64,000 nucleotides of DNA, from NCBI GenBank assembly GCA_031375105.1, contig JANMHJ010000002.1:1-64000 (forward strand), in the 5' to 3' direction. This document shows positions 30,976 to 39,385 of the stretch, one piece after another (the first letter of the stretch is position 1; every line of letters starts with the position of its first letter). The notes under the pieces were generated by a model. It was not told the DNA's origin. It saw only the letters and a list, made by a program, of their open reading frames with translations, and did no database searches. This DNA comes from JANMDU01 sp031375105. GTDB taxonomy: Bacteria > Pseudomonadota > Gammaproteobacteria > Burkholderiales > Burkholderiaceae_C. The translations under genes were made by a program, and so were the position numbers.

Positions 30976-33849
30976 TTATTTAGTCAACACAAAACCCTTG
31001 AGCTTTGCAAAGGCTGCGTCTGTGAGCGCTTTTTGTTGCTCTTGGTGCAGATGTGCATAGCCCGCTGCGGGGGAAGCAGAGGCGGCGCGACCGGCGTAGC
31101 CTAGCTTTTGGCCTTCCATCATGTTTTCGTGAATGTAATGTTGCACGAAAAACCAAGCGCCTTGGTTTTGCGGCTCGTCTTGACACCACACGATATCTGT
31201 CAGATTAGGGTACTTTTTCAATTCCGCAGCAAATGCTTTGTGCGGGAATGGATACAGCTGCTCGACGCGAATCAGAGCCGTATCGTCATGCCCTTTTTCT
31301 TCGCGTTTCTTGGCCAGATCGTAATAAACCTTGCCAGAGCAAGCCACAACGCGTTTGACCTTTTTAGGATCGAGCGCTTTGTTTTCAGGAATCACGGTTT
31401 GGAAGCCACCCTTGGTGAACTCAGACAACGGCGAGGTCGCATCCTTGTTACGCAAGAGCGATTTCGGTGTCATGATAATCAGCGGTTTGCGCAAATCGCG
31501 CACCATCTGGCGGCGCAACACATGGAAAATCTGGCTCGCCGTGGTCGGCTGCACGATCTGCATGTTGGTGTCAGCGGCCAACTGCATGAAGCGCTCTAGG
31601 CGCGCTGAGCTGTGCTCAGGGCCTTGGCCTTCGTAGCCATGAGGCAGCATGAGGGTGATGCCATTGACACGACCCCACTTCACTTCGCCCGAAGCAATGA
31701 ATTGGTCAATCACCACTTGTGCGCCATTAGCAAAATCGCCAAACTGCGCTTCCCAGATCACGAGTGTGTTGGGGTCATTGGAGGCATAACCGTATTCAAA
31801 CGCGAGCACCGCCTCTTCTGATAGCAGCGAATCAATTACCACAAAGGGCGCTTGCCCATCGGCCACGTTTTGCAGCGGAATGTGTGTGCCCGCGTCAAAC
31901 TTTTCACGGTTTTGATCGTGAATCACCGCATGGCGGTGCGTGAAGGTGCCGCGTCCGCAATCTTCGCCAGATAAACGAACGGGGTAGCCACTGGCCACGA
32001 GCGAGGCAAAGGCCATGTGTTCGCCCATGCCCCAATCCACATTCATTTCACCTCGGCCCATCGCCGCGCGGTCGTCATACACTTTCTTGACCAAGTTGTG
32101 GGGTGTGATGGTGCTGGGGATGGTGGTGAGTTTTTCGGCGATACGCTTCCATTCGGCATTCGGAATCGCGGTGTCGCCAGCGTCCGTCCATTTCTTGCCA
32201 AGAAATGGACTCCAATCCACCGCGTACTTGCTCTTGAAGTTGCTGATGGTGATGTCTTCAGTGTGCTGGCCGGCATCCATCGCAGCGCGATAAGCCTTGG
32301 CCATGTCGTCGCCAAGTGTGTCGCCCAAGCCTTGTGCGGCAAGCTTGTCCGCATAGAGCTTGCGCGTACCGGGGTGAGCTGCGATTTTTTTGTACATCAG
32401 CGGCTGCGTGAGCGCAGGCGTGTCTTGCTCGTTGTGGCCAAGTTTGCGGAAACAGATGATATCTACCACCACATCTTTGTTGAACTTCTGGCGGTATTCC
32501 AGCGCCCATTGTGTGCAAAGCACCACAGCTTCTGGATCATCTGCGTTGACGTGCAACACAGGCGCCTCAATCATCTTGACCACATCGGTGCAATACAGCG
32601 TGGAGCGGGTATCACGTGGGTCAGAAGTGGTGAAGCCGATTTGGTTGTTGATCACCAAATGCACGGTGCCGCCGGTGTAATAGCCGCGCGTTTGTGCCAG
32701 TGCCAGCGTCTCCATCACCACGCCTTGGCCAGCGAAAGCGGCATCGCCGTGCACCAGCACAGGCAGCACTTGCGTGCCATGCTTATCACCACGGCGATCC
32801 ATGCGCGCGCGCACACTGCCTTCAACCACAGGGTTCACAATTTCCAAATGCGAAGGGTTGAAGGCAAGCGTCAAGTGCACCGGGCCACCGGGGGTGGTCA
32901 CATCGCTTGAGAAGCCTTGGTGGTATTTCACGTCGCCCGATGGCAAGTCTTCGGGTGCGGTGTGATCAAACTCTGCAAACAACTGCGCAGGCATTTTGCC
33001 CAGCGTGTTCACCAAGACGTTCAGGCGGCCACGGTGAGCCATGCCAATCACGATTTCTTGCACACCCGCCATACCCGCGCGTTGCACGAGCTCGTCCATC
33101 GAGGCGATAAAGCTTTCACCGCCTTCGAGCGAGAAGCGCTTTTGACCAACATACTTGGTGTGCAAATAGCGCTCTAGGCCTTCAGCGGCTGTGAGGTTTT
33201 GCAGAATGTTTTTCTTCTCTTGGGCGTTGAAAACAGCCTTAGCGCGCACGCTTTCCATCTTCTGTTGCCACCAGCGCTTTTCGTCTTGGCTCGTGGCATA
33301 CATGTATTCAGCACCGATGGTGCCGCAATAGGTTTCGCGCAAGGCATTGAGCAGCTCGCGCAGGCTCATTTGGTCTTTGCCGAAATAGGTGTTCGAGGTG
33401 TTGAACACGGTTTCCATGTCGGCATCGGTGAAGCCGTAAAACGCGGGGTCCAGATCGGGGATGTTGTCGCGCTCGGTGCGCTGCAGGGGGTCAAGATTGG
33501 CCCAGCGTGCGCCGACGTTGCGGTATGCGGCAATCAGCTGCTGAGCAGCGGTGCGCTTTCTGCCCATTTCCGAATCGGTGCTTGCATGCACGGTGCGCGT
33601 AGCGCCTTGCTTGGCCAATTCGGTGAAGGCATTGATGACAGGCATGTGTGCCACGTCTTTGGCAGCCGAGCCGTCTGAGGCGGGAACGTGCTGCAAAGCA
33701 TCAAAATAACTGCGCCAGTTGTCGGGCACCGAACCTGGATTGGCTAAATAATTTTCATAGAGTTCTTCGACATAGGGCGCATTGCCGCCGAAGAGATAGG
33801 TATTGCTACCGTAGGCCTGATAGACCGATGCGTTCTGGGACGCTGACAT
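30976..33849 (-). CDS. sucA: 2-oxoglutarate dehydrogenase E1 component
   Basis: A 957-residue thiamine-diphosphate enzyme that decarboxylates 2-oxoglutarate in the citric acid cycle. The N-terminus (YVEELYENYLANPGSVPDNW) is the E2-binding segment of OdhA/SucA. Core motifs include GMAHRGRLNVLVN, HGDAAFAGQGVVMETL, the ThDP motif around VHVNADDPEAVV and the C-terminal HEYGYASNDPN-like FEYGYASNDPNTL. GGAGGT lies before the ATG. It heads the operon sucA-odhB-(insert)-lpdA-zapE. Confidence 0.96.
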   Translation of the reverse strand: MSASQNASVYQAYGSNTYLFGGNAPYVEELYENYLANPGSVPDNWRSYFDALQHVPASDGSAAKDVAHMPVINAFTELAKQGATRTVHASTDSEMGRKRTAAQQLIAAYRNVGARWANLDPLQRTERDNIPDLDPAFYGFTDADMETVFNTSNTYFGKDQMSLRELLNALRETYCGTIGAEYMYATSQDEKRWWQQKMESVRAKAVFNAQEKKNILQNLTAAEGLERYLHTKYVGQKRFSLEGGESFIASMDELVQRAGMAGVQEIVIGMAHRGRLNVLVNTLGKMPAQLFAEFDHTAPEDLPSGDVKYHQGFSSDVTTPGGPVHLTLAFNPSHLEIVNPVVEGSVRARMDRRGDKHGTQVLPVLVHGDAAFAGQGVVMETLALAQTRGYYTGGTVHLVINNQIGFTTSDPRDTRSTLYCTDVVKMIEAPVLHVNADDPEAVVLCTQWALEYRQKFNKDVVVDIICFRKLGHNEQDTPALTQPLMYKKIAAHPGTRKLYADKLAAQGLGDTLGDDMAKAYRAAMDAGQHTEDITISNFKSKYAVDWSPFLGKKWTDAGDTAIPNAEWKRIAEKLTTIPSTITPHNLVKKVYDDRAAMGRGEMNVDWGMGEHMAFASLVASGYPVRLSGEDCGRGTFTHRHAVIHDQNREKFDAGTHIPLQNVADGQAPFVVIDSLLSEEAVLAFEYGYASNDPNTLVIWEAQFGDFANGAQVVIDQFIASGEVKWGRVNGITLMLPHGYEGQGPEHSSARLERFMQLAADTNMQIVQPTTASQIFHVLRRQMVRDLRKPLIIMTPKSLLRNKDATSPLSEFTKGGFQTVIPENKALDPKKVKRVVACSGKVYYDLAKKREEKGHDDTALIRVEQLYPFPHKAFAAELKKYPNLTDIVWCQDEPQNQGAWFFVQHYIHENMMEGQKLGYAGRAASASPAAGYAHLHQEQQKALTDAAFAKLKGFVLTK

Positions 33850-34087
33850 AAGACGCTGACCTCCGCACCCCTGCAGGGCGCATTAGTTGGTTGATAAACC
33901 TCCCGCGACACGGCTGAACCGGTTGGCGGATGCTTCATGGCAAGGAAGGAGCCTAGAGTGATTTGTATTGTGGCAGGTTTTGTAGTGCTTGTGGCATCGT
34001 ATTTGTACTGACATTTATGCTGGGTTTGCATGGTTTGCTCTGTTTTTGATTTGTTGTAGGTTGGTTTGTTGTGGGTTGGCACGCTGT

Positions 34088-34213
34088 GGCCTGTGATCGG
34101 CGCAGTCGTCAGCCCCTCATGCGCCTGAGCAGCGAGTTACGCGGCACCTGCCGCGGGAATGACGTGCGCTGCGCGGCCAAAATCGGGGCTGACAACTGCG
34201 CCGATCACAGGCC
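34088..34213. repeat. Palindromic element P2 with 29-bp arms
   Basis: Arms 34088-34116 and 34185-34213 pair at 28 of 29 positions, starting GGCCTGTGATCGGCGCAGTC. The interior has GCGGCACCTGCCGC (34141-34154). Its reverse complement shares the core, GATTTT-GC-GCGCAG and CATGAG with P1. Confidence 0.9.
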
Positions 34214-34307
34214 AGGGATAGCGAGGAAAGTTCCAATCAAGGAGCGCAATCAATGCTGGGGGTAGTTACCGTGGGCGAATGAAGGTTTTCGAAATAGCTA
34301 ACAGGCC

Positions 34308-34424
34308 GCGGGTGAGGCATGGCGCTTGGGGTGTCTCACTTGGCGAGGTAAAGGGGGAATGCGGGCGCAGCCCGCAGGAGGACACGAGCTAAGTGGGAAA
34401 CCCCAAGTGCCGTGCCTCACTCGC
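34308..34424. repeat. Palindromic element P3
   Basis: Arms 34308-34347 and 34385-34424 are imperfect inverse complements of about 40 bp (GGTGAGGCATGGCGCTTGGGG against CCCCAAGTGCCGTGCCTCAC). The centre holds a nested GCGGGC-GCA-GCCCGC hairpin. Sequence unrelated to P1/P2. Confidence 0.8.
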
Positions 34425-34463
34425 AGCCGCCCTTTCCAAGACGAAATTTTCAGAACGCCTAAG

Positions 34464-34481
34464 TTTCTCTCTTGACAGAAA
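34464..34481 (+). promoter_or_regulatory. Promoter with palindromic operator of the GbsR-type regulator gene
   Basis: TTTCTCTCTTGACAGAAA is an imperfect palindrome that contains a perfect TTGACA -35 box. The same site, 17 of 18 bases, precedes the next gene at 35144, so the regulator probably binds both. Confidence 0.65.
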
Positions 34482-34521
34482 CAAAAGACAAGATCAAAAT
34501 ACATTCAACAAAGCAACAACC

Positions 34522-35112
34522 ATGAACCTCAGCCAAACCTCGCAGCAATTCATCCTCCACTGGGGCGAGATGGGTACGCGCTGGGGTGTGAATCGCACAG
34601 TGGCTCAGATTCATGCTTTGCTTTATCTGCATGGCAAGCCCCTGCCCGCCGACGAAATTGCCGAAACGCTGACTGTGGCGCGGAGCAATGTGAGCAATAG
34701 CTTACGTGAGTTGCAATCTTGGAATTTGGTCAAACTCGTGCATGTGTTGGGCGACCGGCGTGATCATTTTGAAACGTCCACCGATATTTGGGATTTGGCT
34801 CGCACCATTGTGCGTGAGCGGAAAGAGCGCGAGATTTTGCCGACCTTGGCTGTGCTTAAAACCCTGCTCGACAGCCCTGAACTCATGCTCGACGGCGTGG
34901 ATCGCGCCACACGTATCCGCGAAATGCTGCTCATGCTGGAATCGCTCACCGTGTGGACAGATGAGATGCTTCGGCTAGACACCGAGACGCTTTCTAAAGT
35001 ACTCAAGCTGGGCGCAAAAATCCAGCGTTTGATTCGTGGCGATGCAGATGCCACCAAGCCAGACAAGGCCGTGGCCGACAACGAAGCCATGGGTTCGATG
35101 ATTGGCCCATGA
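34522..35112 (+). CDS. GbsR/MarR-type transcriptional regulator
   Basis: A 196-residue winged-helix regulator. QFILHWGEMGTRWGVNRTVA and IHALLYLHGKPLPADEIAET, LTVARSNVSNSLRELQSWNL are characteristic of the GbsR-like branch. The C-terminal half is helical and probably forms the dimer. ATG 34522 matches the family N-terminus. The operator within its own promoter and an almost identical one before the downstream operon suggest autoregulation and direct control of that operon. Confidence 0.85.
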   Translation: MNLSQTSQQFILHWGEMGTRWGVNRTVAQIHALLYLHGKPLPADEIAETLTVARSNVSNSLRELQSWNLVKLVHVLGDRRDHFETSTDIWDLARTIVRERKEREILPTLAVLKTLLDSPELMLDGVDRATRIREMLLMLESLTVWTDEMLRLDTETLSKVLKLGAKIQRLIRGDADATKPDKAVADNEAMGSMIGP

Positions 35113-35143
35113 CCCGCTATAAGTCCCTTTTTTTGATCAATTA

Positions 35144-35161
35144 TTTCTCTATTGACAGAAA
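35144..35161 (+). promoter_or_regulatory. Promoter with palindromic operator of the epimerase-desaturase operon
   Basis: TTTCTCTATTGACAGAAA, again with TTGACA embedded, lies 59 bases before the ATG of the first operon gene. It differs by one base from the site at 34464. Confidence 0.7.
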
Positions 35162-35219
35162 CAACAGGTAATATGGAATTTAAAAAAATACACTTTACAA
35201 CTCAAGAAAGGAGCATCTT

Positions 35220-36152
35220 ATGAAGATCATTGTTTTTGGCGGAGCAGGCCTGCTCGGCAGTGCCATCGTGCGCGAATTGCGCAGCCATGGGCACAGCGTG
35301 GTCACGGCGGGGCGCAGTGGCTGCGATGTGACGGTGGATTTTCGCTATGAACACAGCGCAGATGCGTTTGCGCCGCTTCTTAAAGATGCCGATGTGGTGG
35401 TGAACGCCGTGGGCATTTTGATTGAAAGTGGCGATGAGCGTTTTGATGCGGTGCATGTGGCGGCACCGCGCGCTTTGTTTGAGGCTTGCGCACGAGCGCA
35501 TGTGGCGCGGGTGGTGCAAATCTCTGCGCTTGGCGCGGGGCGTGAGCCGCTGGCGAGCATGCAGGCAGTGCCGGGCGGGCGCTACATGGCGAGTAAACGC
35601 GCCGCCGAAGCTGCGCTGATGTTGGCCATGCAAAGCAGCAGCGGCGATGCAGTCAACGTGCGGCCATCGCTGATCATGGATGCGCAAAGCCCTTCTACAA
35701 AACTCTTTCAGCAACTCGCCCGCCTGCCCATCATCGCCCTGCCCGGCCTGCTGCGCCCCGGCAGCTGCCAGCTCGCGCCGATGCAATGCACGGATGTGGC
35801 CGAAGCCATCGCCCGTATTTGCGAGCATCCAAAATCTTTGCGCCGCGCGATTGAGTTGGCTGGCCCGCAAGAGCTGAGTTACCGCGAATTTCTTGCGCAA
35901 CTGCGCAGCGCACAAGGCTTGAAACATGCGCTCTGGCTGCCGCTGCCTTGGTGGCTCATGCGCCTGGCCGCAAAAATAGCCGAGCTGCTGCCGCAAAAAA
36001 TCATCAGTGCAGACGGCATACAGGTGTTGCAAGCAGGGCTCACCACCGAACGCAATGAAGCGCTGTATTGGCTGCGTCATATGCCAAAACCGGCAGTAGC
36101 CGTTATAAATCGTGCGCAGAGTGCTATGAATTTTATAGTAAATCAAAGGTGA
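35220..36152 (+). CDS. NAD(P)-binding epimerase-like protein (NDUFA9/NmrA type)
   Basis: A 310-residue extended short-chain dehydrogenase. Rossmann motif IIVFGGAGLLGSAIVREL (3-20), then VVVNAVGILIE and the YMASKRAAEAAL segment. The C-terminal half has membrane-facing hydrophobic stretches (LWLPLPWWLMRLAAKIAELL). The last ~19 residues (PAVAVINRAQSAMNFIVNQR) are encoded by repeat copy 12, which thus sets the C-terminus. AAGGAG precedes the ATG. First gene of a four-gene operon. Confidence 0.83.
   Translation: MKIIVFGGAGLLGSAIVRELRSHGHSVVTAGRSGCDVTVDFRYEHSADAFAPLLKDADVVVNAVGILIESGDERFDAVHVAAPRALFEACARAHVARVVQISALGAGREPLASMQAVPGGRYMASKRAAEAALMLAMQSSSGDAVNVRPSLIMDAQSPSTKLFQQLARLPIIALPGLLRPGSCQLAPMQCTDVAEAIARICEHPKSLRRAIELAGPQELSYREFLAQLRSAQGLKHALWLPLPWWLMRLAAKIAELLPQKIISADGIQVLQAGLTTERNEALYWLRHMPKPAVAVINRAQSAMNFIVNQR
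36090..36139 (+). repeat. Interspersed ATAGC repeat, copy 12 (orientation B), at epimerase 3' end
   Basis: CCGGCAGTAGCCGTTATAAA, TCGTGCGCAGAGTGCTATGA, ATTTTATAG. It is one of the best-preserved copies and is read in frame B1. Confidence 0.85.
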
Positions 36153-36157
36153 ACCGT

Positions 36158-36655
36158 ATGCCCATCGTCAACATCCATACCCGTCATTTGCCTGCATCGG
36201 TTGCCCAAATCGGTCAACTGATCGCCACCGCCGCTTCCCAGGATGATCGTGTGTGGCCGCATGAAAACTGGCCGCGCATGCACTTGGATCGCCCGATTCA
36301 AGTAGGTGCGATTGGCGGGCATGGGCCAATTCATTACCGCGTGGTGACCTATTGGCCGCAAGAATGCGTTCGCTTTGAATTCACCAGCGGCAGCGTGGGC
36401 TGGCATGAGCTGCAATTGCAAGCCACCAGCGAACACAGTTGCCTGCTCACGCACACCATCCAAACCCAGCCCAGCTGGCAATTTCGTATCGCGTGGCTGC
36501 TGGTGATTCGCCATATGCACGATGCGCTGATTGAAGATTTGTTTGACAAACTCGAAGCCCAGTTTCACGACCTGGAGCAGCCCAAGCGCTGGAATGCGTA
36601 TGTCAAACTCTTGCGGATGGCGCATGGCGGGTCTGCTTCGAGGAGATACATATGA
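36158..36655 (+). CDS. SRPBCC-like (START-fold) protein
   Basis: A 165-residue protein with the look of a polyketide-cyclase/SRPBCC ligand-binding fold: alternating strands such as IHYRVVTYWPQECVRFEFTS and HELQLQATSEHSCLLTHTI, then a long C-terminal helix (MHDALIEDLFDKLEAQF). AAGGTGA precedes ATG 36158. It overlaps the desaturase start by four bases. Probably binds a lipid-like ligand; specific function unknown. Confidence 0.65.
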   Translation: MPIVNIHTRHLPASVAQIGQLIATAASQDDRVWPHENWPRMHLDRPIQVGAIGGHGPIHYRVVTYWPQECVRFEFTSGSVGWHELQLQATSEHSCLLTHTIQTQPSWQFRIAWLLVIRHMHDALIEDLFDKLEAQFHDLEQPKRWNAYVKLLRMAHGGSASRRYI

Positions 36656-37629
36656 GCTTTGCTGCAATCCATTTGCTACATGATGAGACTGGGCTCGATA
36701 CTCATAGCGGAGTGCCGCGCATCCACGCGCATTCGCCTAGCCAAGCGCTCGCAGGCGTGGTGCGCTGGTCTCCAGTGAAATCGCTGTGGTGGTTTTTCAT
36801 GGTGAGCGTGGTCATGGTGTGGGGTTGGGAGACGCTGAGTTTAGCCAGCCTCACGGTTTTTACACTGACCACGGGTATCACGCTGTGCCTAGGCCATTCG
36901 CTGGGCATGCATCGCCGCTTCATTCACAACAGCTACCAATGCCCGCGCTGGCTGGAATATCTTTTCGTTTGGCTGGGTACGCTTGTGGGCATGGCCGGGC
37001 CGCTGGGCATGATGCGCATGCATGACACCCGCGATTGGGCGCAGCGCCAGCCGCACTGCCATGATTATTTTGCGCACCGCCAATCCTTTTGTATAGACGG
37101 CTGGTGGCAAATCCATTGCGAAGTGAAGCTCGATCAACCACCGCATTTTCAGCCTGAGCCGCGCGTTGCCAACAGTCGCTTTTATCGCTTCGTCGAAACA
37201 ACATGGATGGCGCAACAACTGATTCCAGCTGCGTTGCTTTTTGCCATGGGCGGTTGGGCATTTGTCGTCTGGGGTATCTGCGCTCGAGTTGCGGTCTGCG
37301 TGACGGGGCATTGGCTGATCGGGCATTTTGCGCATCGCCATGGCGGCCAACATTGGCATGTAGGTAATGCTGGTGTGCAGGGCTACAACGTGCATTTGAA
37401 TGGCCTGCTCAAACCGCTCACCGCTTGGATCACCATGGGCGAATGCTGGCATAACAACCACCATGCGTATCCGGGCTCAGCTAGGCTCGGTCTCAAGCAA
37501 GACGAGCTGGATCTGGGCTGGTGGGTGCTGCGTGGCATGCAAATGTGCGGCTGGGCGTGGAATATGAAAACACCGGCAACTCTTCCCAGCAGGCCAAGCC
37601 TTCAATCTCTCAGCAAGGATCGAACATGA
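36652..37629 (+). CDS. Membrane fatty acid desaturase family protein
   Basis: A 325-residue integral membrane di-iron desaturase of the stearoyl-CoA/acyl-lipid type. Histidine boxes: HSLGMHRRFIH (about 82-92), MHDTRDWAQRQPHCHDY (HD variant of the second box) and ECWHNNHHAYPGSAR (third box). Four or more membrane segments. ATGA overlaps join it to both neighbours. Likely introduces a double bond into membrane acyl chains; controlled with the operon by the GbsR-type regulator. Confidence 0.85.
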   Translation: MSFAAIHLLHDETGLDTHSGVPRIHAHSPSQALAGVVRWSPVKSLWWFFMVSVVMVWGWETLSLASLTVFTLTTGITLCLGHSLGMHRRFIHNSYQCPRWLEYLFVWLGTLVGMAGPLGMMRMHDTRDWAQRQPHCHDYFAHRQSFCIDGWWQIHCEVKLDQPPHFQPEPRVANSRFYRFVETTWMAQQLIPAALLFAMGGWAFVVWGICARVAVCVTGHWLIGHFAHRHGGQHWHVGNAGVQGYNVHLNGLLKPLTAWITMGECWHNNHHAYPGSARLGLKQDELDLGWWVLRGMQMCGWAWNMKTPATLPSRPSLQSLSKDRT

Positions 37630-38636
37630 CCATCCCGACTGGCTCAGAATTCACCCCCGAGCAGCAGAGCACACTTCCGTTTAGAAAAGCATATCCACTG
37701 GCTGCCGGTGTTGCGATGGGTATGGTGCTACGTTTGTTGTTCTCTGGCCTACCCGGCTCGGGATGGTCAGCCATGGCGGGTGCATTCATCTATGGTGCGC
37801 CGATTCTCGTGGGTGCCATCACCGTTTATGTGGCCGAGCTCAAAGAGCGCCGCAGTTGGGCTTACTACTTCTGGGCACCGTTTGTCGCCAACAGTCTTTT
37901 TGTGTTGGGCACTTTGCTGATCATGATTGAAGGATTGATCTGCGCCATCGTGATCATTCCCCTGTTTTCAGTGCTAGGCGGCCTAAGCGGCTTGGCCATG
38001 GGCATTGTTTGCAGACTCACCCACTGGCCCAAGCAAACGCTTTACGCACTGGCTGCGCTTCCTCTCACGCTCGGGCTTGCCGGTGATTTACTTCCTACGC
38101 CACAAGAATTCAGCCGTGTAGAAAGCAGCATCGTGATCAGTGCGCCTGCGGATGTGGTCTGGCAACAAATCACCCAAGCCAAAGACATTTCACCGGAAGA
38201 TTTCAAAGGCTCATGGGCTGCGCGCATCGGTGTACCGATGCCGCTGACGGGCATCACCACTTATCAGCCCGGCCAAAGCCCCACCGGCTATGTACGCCAA
38301 GCCAGTTGGCAGAAAAAGGTGCAATTTGAGGGCGTGGTGACGGATTGGCAGCCTGGCCAATATCTTCGCTGGACGTATCGCTTCAGCCCCGATTCTTTTC
38401 CCCCGCAGGCGCTGGATGACCATGTGATGATTGGCGGCCATTACTTCGAACTGATCGACACCAGCTTCAAACTGACTCCCGAAGCGGGCGGCACGCGCCT
38501 CCACATTGCCGCCAATTACCGCGTGAGCACGCAATTCAACTTCTACGCCGAGCGCGTCGGGCAGCTTTTACTCAGCAATATGCTGGATACAGCCACAGGC
38601 TTTTTCAAAAGCCGCAGTGAGCGTGCAACCAACTGA
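37626..38636 (+). CDS. Membrane-anchored SRPBCC domain protein
   Basis: A 336-residue protein with four predicted membrane helices in the first ~150 residues (for example YPLAAGVAMGMVLRLLFSGL, SLFVLGTLLIMIEGLICAIV) and a C-terminal SRPBCC domain starting SSIVISAPADVVWQQITQAK. The ATG overlaps the desaturase stop. Last gene of the operon; its pairing with a desaturase and a soluble SRPBCC protein suggests lipid handling. Function unknown. Confidence 0.75.
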   Translation: MTIPTGSEFTPEQQSTLPFRKAYPLAAGVAMGMVLRLLFSGLPGSGWSAMAGAFIYGAPILVGAITVYVAELKERRSWAYYFWAPFVANSLFVLGTLLIMIEGLICAIVIIPLFSVLGGLSGLAMGIVCRLTHWPKQTLYALAALPLTLGLAGDLLPTPQEFSRVESSIVISAPADVVWQQITQAKDISPEDFKGSWAARIGVPMPLTGITTYQPGQSPTGYVRQASWQKKVQFEGVVTDWQPGQYLRWTYRFSPDSFPPQALDDHVMIGGHYFELIDTSFKLTPEAGGTRLHIAANYRVSTQFNFYAERVGQLLLSNMLDTATGFFKSRSERATN

Positions 38637-38664
38637 AGCCGCCAGATCAGCCCACATTTCGGGC

Positions 38665-38670
38665 TATAAT
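38665..38670 (+). promoter_or_regulatory. Probable -10 box of the rpmB-rpmG promoter
   Basis: TATAAT preceded by GGGC, 115 bases before the rpmB ATG. The -35 box is weak. A leader of about 110 bases follows and may carry regulatory structure. Confidence 0.5.
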
Positions 38671-38785
38671 CACAGGCTTACCTGCTTTTGGGCGGGTACT
38701 TTAGACCGCTGAAAAAGTCTCCGAAAGGAAGCGATTGGCAGCGAGGTGCGGCGGGAGCCGTTAATTTAAGCTCTAGGAGTGCTCA

Positions 38786-39019
38786 ATGGCACGCGTATGT
38801 GATGTAACGGGCAAGAAGCCCATGGTCGGAAACAATGTTTCCCACGCCAACAATAAAACCAAGCGCCGGTTCTTACCCAACCTGCAATACCGTCGTTTCT
38901 TTGTCGAAACCGAAAACCGCTGGGTGCGTCTGCGCGTGACAAACGCTGCGCTGCGCCTGATTGACAAAAACGGCATCGATGCCGTGCTCGCAGACCTGCG
39001 CGCACGCGGCCAAGCTTAA
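38786..39019 (+). CDS. rpmB: 50S ribosomal protein L28
   Basis: A 77-residue basic protein starting MARVCDVTGKKPMVGNNVSH, with RRFLPNLQYRRFFVE and VTNAALRLIDKNGID, the full L28 pattern. AGGAG lies before the ATG. Pairs with rpmG as in most Proteobacteria. Confidence 0.97.
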   Translation: MARVCDVTGKKPMVGNNVSHANNKTKRRFLPNLQYRRFFVETENRWVRLRVTNAALRLIDKNGIDAVLADLRARGQA

Positions 39020-39032
39020 GGAGTAACACCAC

Positions 39033-39203
39033 ATGGCAAGCAAAGGCGGACGCGAAAAAATCAAGCTGCAGTCCACAGCCGACACTGGTCACTTCTACAC
39101 GACCACCAAAAACAAGAAAACCATGCCCGAGAAAATGCTGATCATGAAATTTGATCCAAAAGCTCGCAAGCATGTGGAATACAAAGAAGTTAAGCTGAAA
39201 TAA
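39033..39203 (+). CDS. rpmG: 50S ribosomal protein L33
   Basis: A 56-residue protein, 13 bases after rpmB, beginning MASKGGREKIKLQSTADTG, with GHFYTTTKNKKTMPEKM and the ending ARKHVEYKEVKLK. Length and sequence match the betaproteobacterial L33 form without zinc cysteines. AAGGAG precedes the ATG. Confidence 0.97.
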   Translation: MASKGGREKIKLQSTADTGHFYTTTKNKKTMPEKMLIMKFDPKARKHVEYKEVKLK

Positions 39204-39221
39204 GCTGATTTCCTCTTCCCC

Positions 39222-39265
39222 AAAAAGCCGCTGGTTGCAAGACTTGGCGGCTTTTGTTTTTTTTT
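39222..39265 (+). terminator. Rho-independent terminator of rpmB-rpmG
   Basis: AAAAGCCGC and GCGGCTTTT arms followed by G and nine T, 19 bases after the rpmG stop. Confidence 0.85.
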
Positions 39266-39337
39266 AGGGATTGGTATTCGACTGTTGGGCACAACCCGCT
39301 CGCCTGCTATGTGACGTGGTTGGTGCGTCGCTGATTA

Positions 39338-39385
39338 CTACTGAATTCATAGCACTCTGCGCAATAAATACGCCGGTGATCTGCC
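39338..39385 (+). repeat. Interspersed ATAGC repeat, copy 13 (orientation A), at acetyltransferase 3' end
   Basis: CTACTGAATTCATAGCACTC, TGCGCAATAAATACGCCGGT, GATCTGCC. It supplies the last codons and stop of the GNAT gene in frame B2. Confidence 0.75.

Larger units (their letters stand above)
33850..34521. other. Gene-free region with two large palindromes and the regulator promoter
   Basis: No credible coding frame is seen in these 672 bases. They include the sucA leader, palindrome P2 (34088-34213), palindrome P3 (34308-34424) and the GbsR promoter/operator at 34464-34481. Confidence 0.7.

Noticed and set aside
33744..34082. Minus-strand frame extending upstream of sucA
   Set aside because: It is out of frame with sucA, overlaps its 5' end and has no family features.
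34071..34265. Possible small gene near the P2 palindrome
   Set aside because: The frame is only the hairpin read through; no start signal.
35111..35150. CCGCTATAAGTCCC as another interspersed repeat copy
   Set aside because: Only the first bases resemble the family; the CTGCGCA core and ATAGC end are missing.
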